DNA from: Thiobacillus sp. UBA6918
Lineage (GTDB): Bacteria > Pseudomonadota > Gammaproteobacteria > Burkholderiales > Thiobacillaceae
NCBI GenBank assembly: GCA_002450925.1
Contig: DKAU01000055.1
Coordinates: forward strand, 1-6,248
Length of the DNA stretch: 6,248 nt
Direction of reading: 5' to 3'
Position numbers and translations under genes: made by a program
Shown: in pieces, positions 5,288 through 6,248 of the stretch
How positions within the stretch are numbered: position 1 is the stretch's first letter
Layout: every line of letters begins with the position of its first letter
The notes under the pieces: generated by a model
The model's database searches: none
What the model was told of the DNA's origin: nothing
What the model saw: the letters and a program-made list of their open reading frames with translations, nothing else

Positions 5288-6248
5288 GACTTGCCCGGTA
5301 TTACGGGCGTTGTGCTTTGCACATCGCCACATTGTGCGCGGTGGCGCAGCGCGTGATCCATGATGATGATCGCCATCAGCGCTTCAGCGATCGGTGTGGC
5401 GCGAATGCCAACGCAGGGATCGTGGCGGCCATGGGTCACCACTTCAATCGGTTCGCCATGCAGGTTGACGGAACGTCCCGGCAGGCGCATCGAGGAAGTC
5501 GGCTTGATGGCGATGTGCGCCACCACGTTTTGTCCCGATGAAATGCCGCCCAGCACGCCGCCGGCGTGGTTGGAGAGAAAGCCCTCGGGCGTGATCTCGT
5601 CGCGGTGTTCGGTACCTTTCTGGCGCGCGCTTTCCATGCCATCGCCGATTTCCACGCCCTTGACGGCGTTCAGCCCCATCAGCGCATGCGCGAGATCGGC
5701 ATCCAGCTTGTCATACAGCGGATCGCCCAGGCCCACCGGCACGTTTTCGGCAACGACCGTGATTTTTGCGCCTACCGAATCGCCGGATTTGCGCAAGGCA
5801 TCCATGTAGGCTTCGAGTTCCGGCACGATGCCGGCATTGGGCGAGAAGAAGGCGTTATTGTCGATTTCTTCCCATGACAGGAAAGGAATGTCGACCGGGC
5901 CCAGCGCGGACATGTAGCCACGAATCACCACGCCGTATTTTTCCTTCAGCCATTTCTTGGCAATGGCGCCCGCGCCGACGATGGGCGCGGTCAGGCGCGC
6001 AGAAGAGCGACCGCCGCCGCGGTAATCGCGAAAGCCGTATTTCTGTGTATAGGTGTAATCGGCATGGCCGGGGCGGAATGTCTCGGCAATGTTGCCGTAG
6101 TCCTTGCTGCGCTGGTCTTCGTTGCGGATCAGCAGCGCAATCGGCGTGCCGGTGGTTTTGCCTTCAAACGTTCCGGAAAGAATTTCCACCGAATCGGATT
6201 CGCGGCGCTGCGTCACATGGCGCGAGGTACCGGGTTTGCGCCGATCCA
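5284..6248 (-). CDS. aroC: Chorismate synthase, C-terminal part (cut by window edge)
   Basis: AroC is the cytoplasmic, FMN-dependent last enzyme of the shikimate pathway and turns 5-enolpyruvylshikimate-3-phosphate into chorismate, the precursor of aromatic amino acids, folate and quinones. About 320 codons are visible. The reading frame runs off the right edge, starting inside the conserved D-R-R-K-P-G-T-S-R-H-V-T-Q-R-R-E-S-D segment, so roughly 45 N-terminal residues, including the FGESHG motif, lie outside. The GTG at 6216-6214 is an internal valine and not the start. Family signatures visible are R-P-G-H-A-D-Y-T-Y, Y-R-G-G-G-R-S-S-A-R, N-H-A-G-G-V-L-G-G-I-S-S-G-Q and H-G-R-H-D-P-C-V-G-I-R. 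The C-terminus has the usual family length. In the third of these regions the common A-R-E-T reads A-R-L-T, which I believe is frequent in betaproteobacteria. The gene points away from the window edge towards the ATPase and overlaps its stop codon by four bases. Confidence 0.97.
   Translation of the reverse strand, partial: DRRKPGTSRHVTQRRESDSVEILSGTFEGKTTGTPIALLIRNEDQRSKDYGNIAETFRPGHADYTYTQKYGFRDYRGGGRSSARLTAPIVGAGAIAKKWLKEKYGVVIRGYMSALGPVDIPFLSWEEIDNNAFFSPNAGIVPELEAYMDALRKSGDSVGAKITVVAENVPVGLGDPLYDKLDADLAHALMGLNAVKGVEIGDGMESARQKGTEHRDEITPEGFLSNHAGGVLGGISSGQNVVAHIAIKPTSSMRLPGRSVNLHGEPIEVVTHGRHDPCVGIRATPIAEALMAIIIMDHALRHRAQCGDVQSTTPVIPGKS
5293..5308. other. Small GC-rich hairpin just after the ATPase stop
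   Basis: GCCCG (5293-5297) pairs with CGGGC (5304-5308) around a GTATTA loop, five bases after the ATPase stop and within the last codons of aroC. It is not followed by a T-run on either strand, so it does not meet the definition of an intrinsic terminator. It is the only hairpin I noticed near this convergent junction and might act as an RNA 3' end stabiliser or a weak pause. That role is a guess. Confidence 0.25.

Noticed and set aside
5293..5308. Intrinsic terminator for the ATPase gene
   Set aside because: The five-pair hairpin has no following T-run on either strand and lies in aroC codons, so it is listed only as a hairpin of unknown role.
4894..5541. 215-residue plus-strand frame spanning the ATPase-aroC junction
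   Set aside because: It overlaps the C-terminal helices of the ATPase and antisense aroC, both of which are certain; no ribosome-binding site or motif supports it.
5960..6030. A-R-L-T in place of A-R-E-T in chorismate synthase as a loss of function
   Set aside because: The rest of the enzyme is normal and I recall the same variant in betaproteobacterial AroC proteins, so it is probably a lineage feature.
6214..6216. GTG as the start of aroC
   Set aside because: The frame continues upstream to the window edge through the conserved D-R-R-K-P-G-T-S-R-H segment, so this GTG is an internal valine and the gene is cut by the window.

Overview
This window looks like a stretch of ordinary chromosome from a moderately GC-rich Gram-negative bacterium, most likely a betaproteobacterium. 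The evidence is the protein sequences of the partial aroC and leuC genes and my recollection that many betaproteobacteria keep aroC, an HcaT-like MFS permease and leuC close together on one strand. The lineage is an inference; no search was run. No RNA gene, CRISPR array, insertion sequence or prophage gene was seen.

Layout. The minus strand carries the conserved framework. It has the 5' part of leuC (1-419, leucine biosynthesis, cut by the left edge), a complete MFS permease of the phenylpropionate-permease type (469-1599), and the 3' part of aroC (5284-6248, chorismate synthase, cut by the right edge). Between the permease and aroC, on the plus strand, sits a compact two-gene cassette: a Ca2+/cation antiporter of the CaCA superfamily (1642-2658) and an 879-residue P2A-type (SERCA/PMR1-like) cation ATPase (2648-5287). 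Their coding regions overlap by 11 bases.

How the genes work together. The antiporter and the ATPase both have recognisable Ca2+-binding residues, and they appear to form one translationally coupled cation-extrusion unit, with one pump driven by an ion gradient and the other by ATP. This is the most interesting object in the window. The flanking aroC and leuC are housekeeping biosynthesis genes with no obvious connection to it.

The window is packed very tightly. The divergent gap upstream of the antiporter is only 42 bases. The ATPase and aroC converge with both stop codons inside one CTAG palindrome, so no space is left for a dedicated terminator. The only other intergenic space is 49 bases between the permease and leuC; a perfect TATAAT there may be a leuC promoter. 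No gene-free stretch exceeds 300 bases.
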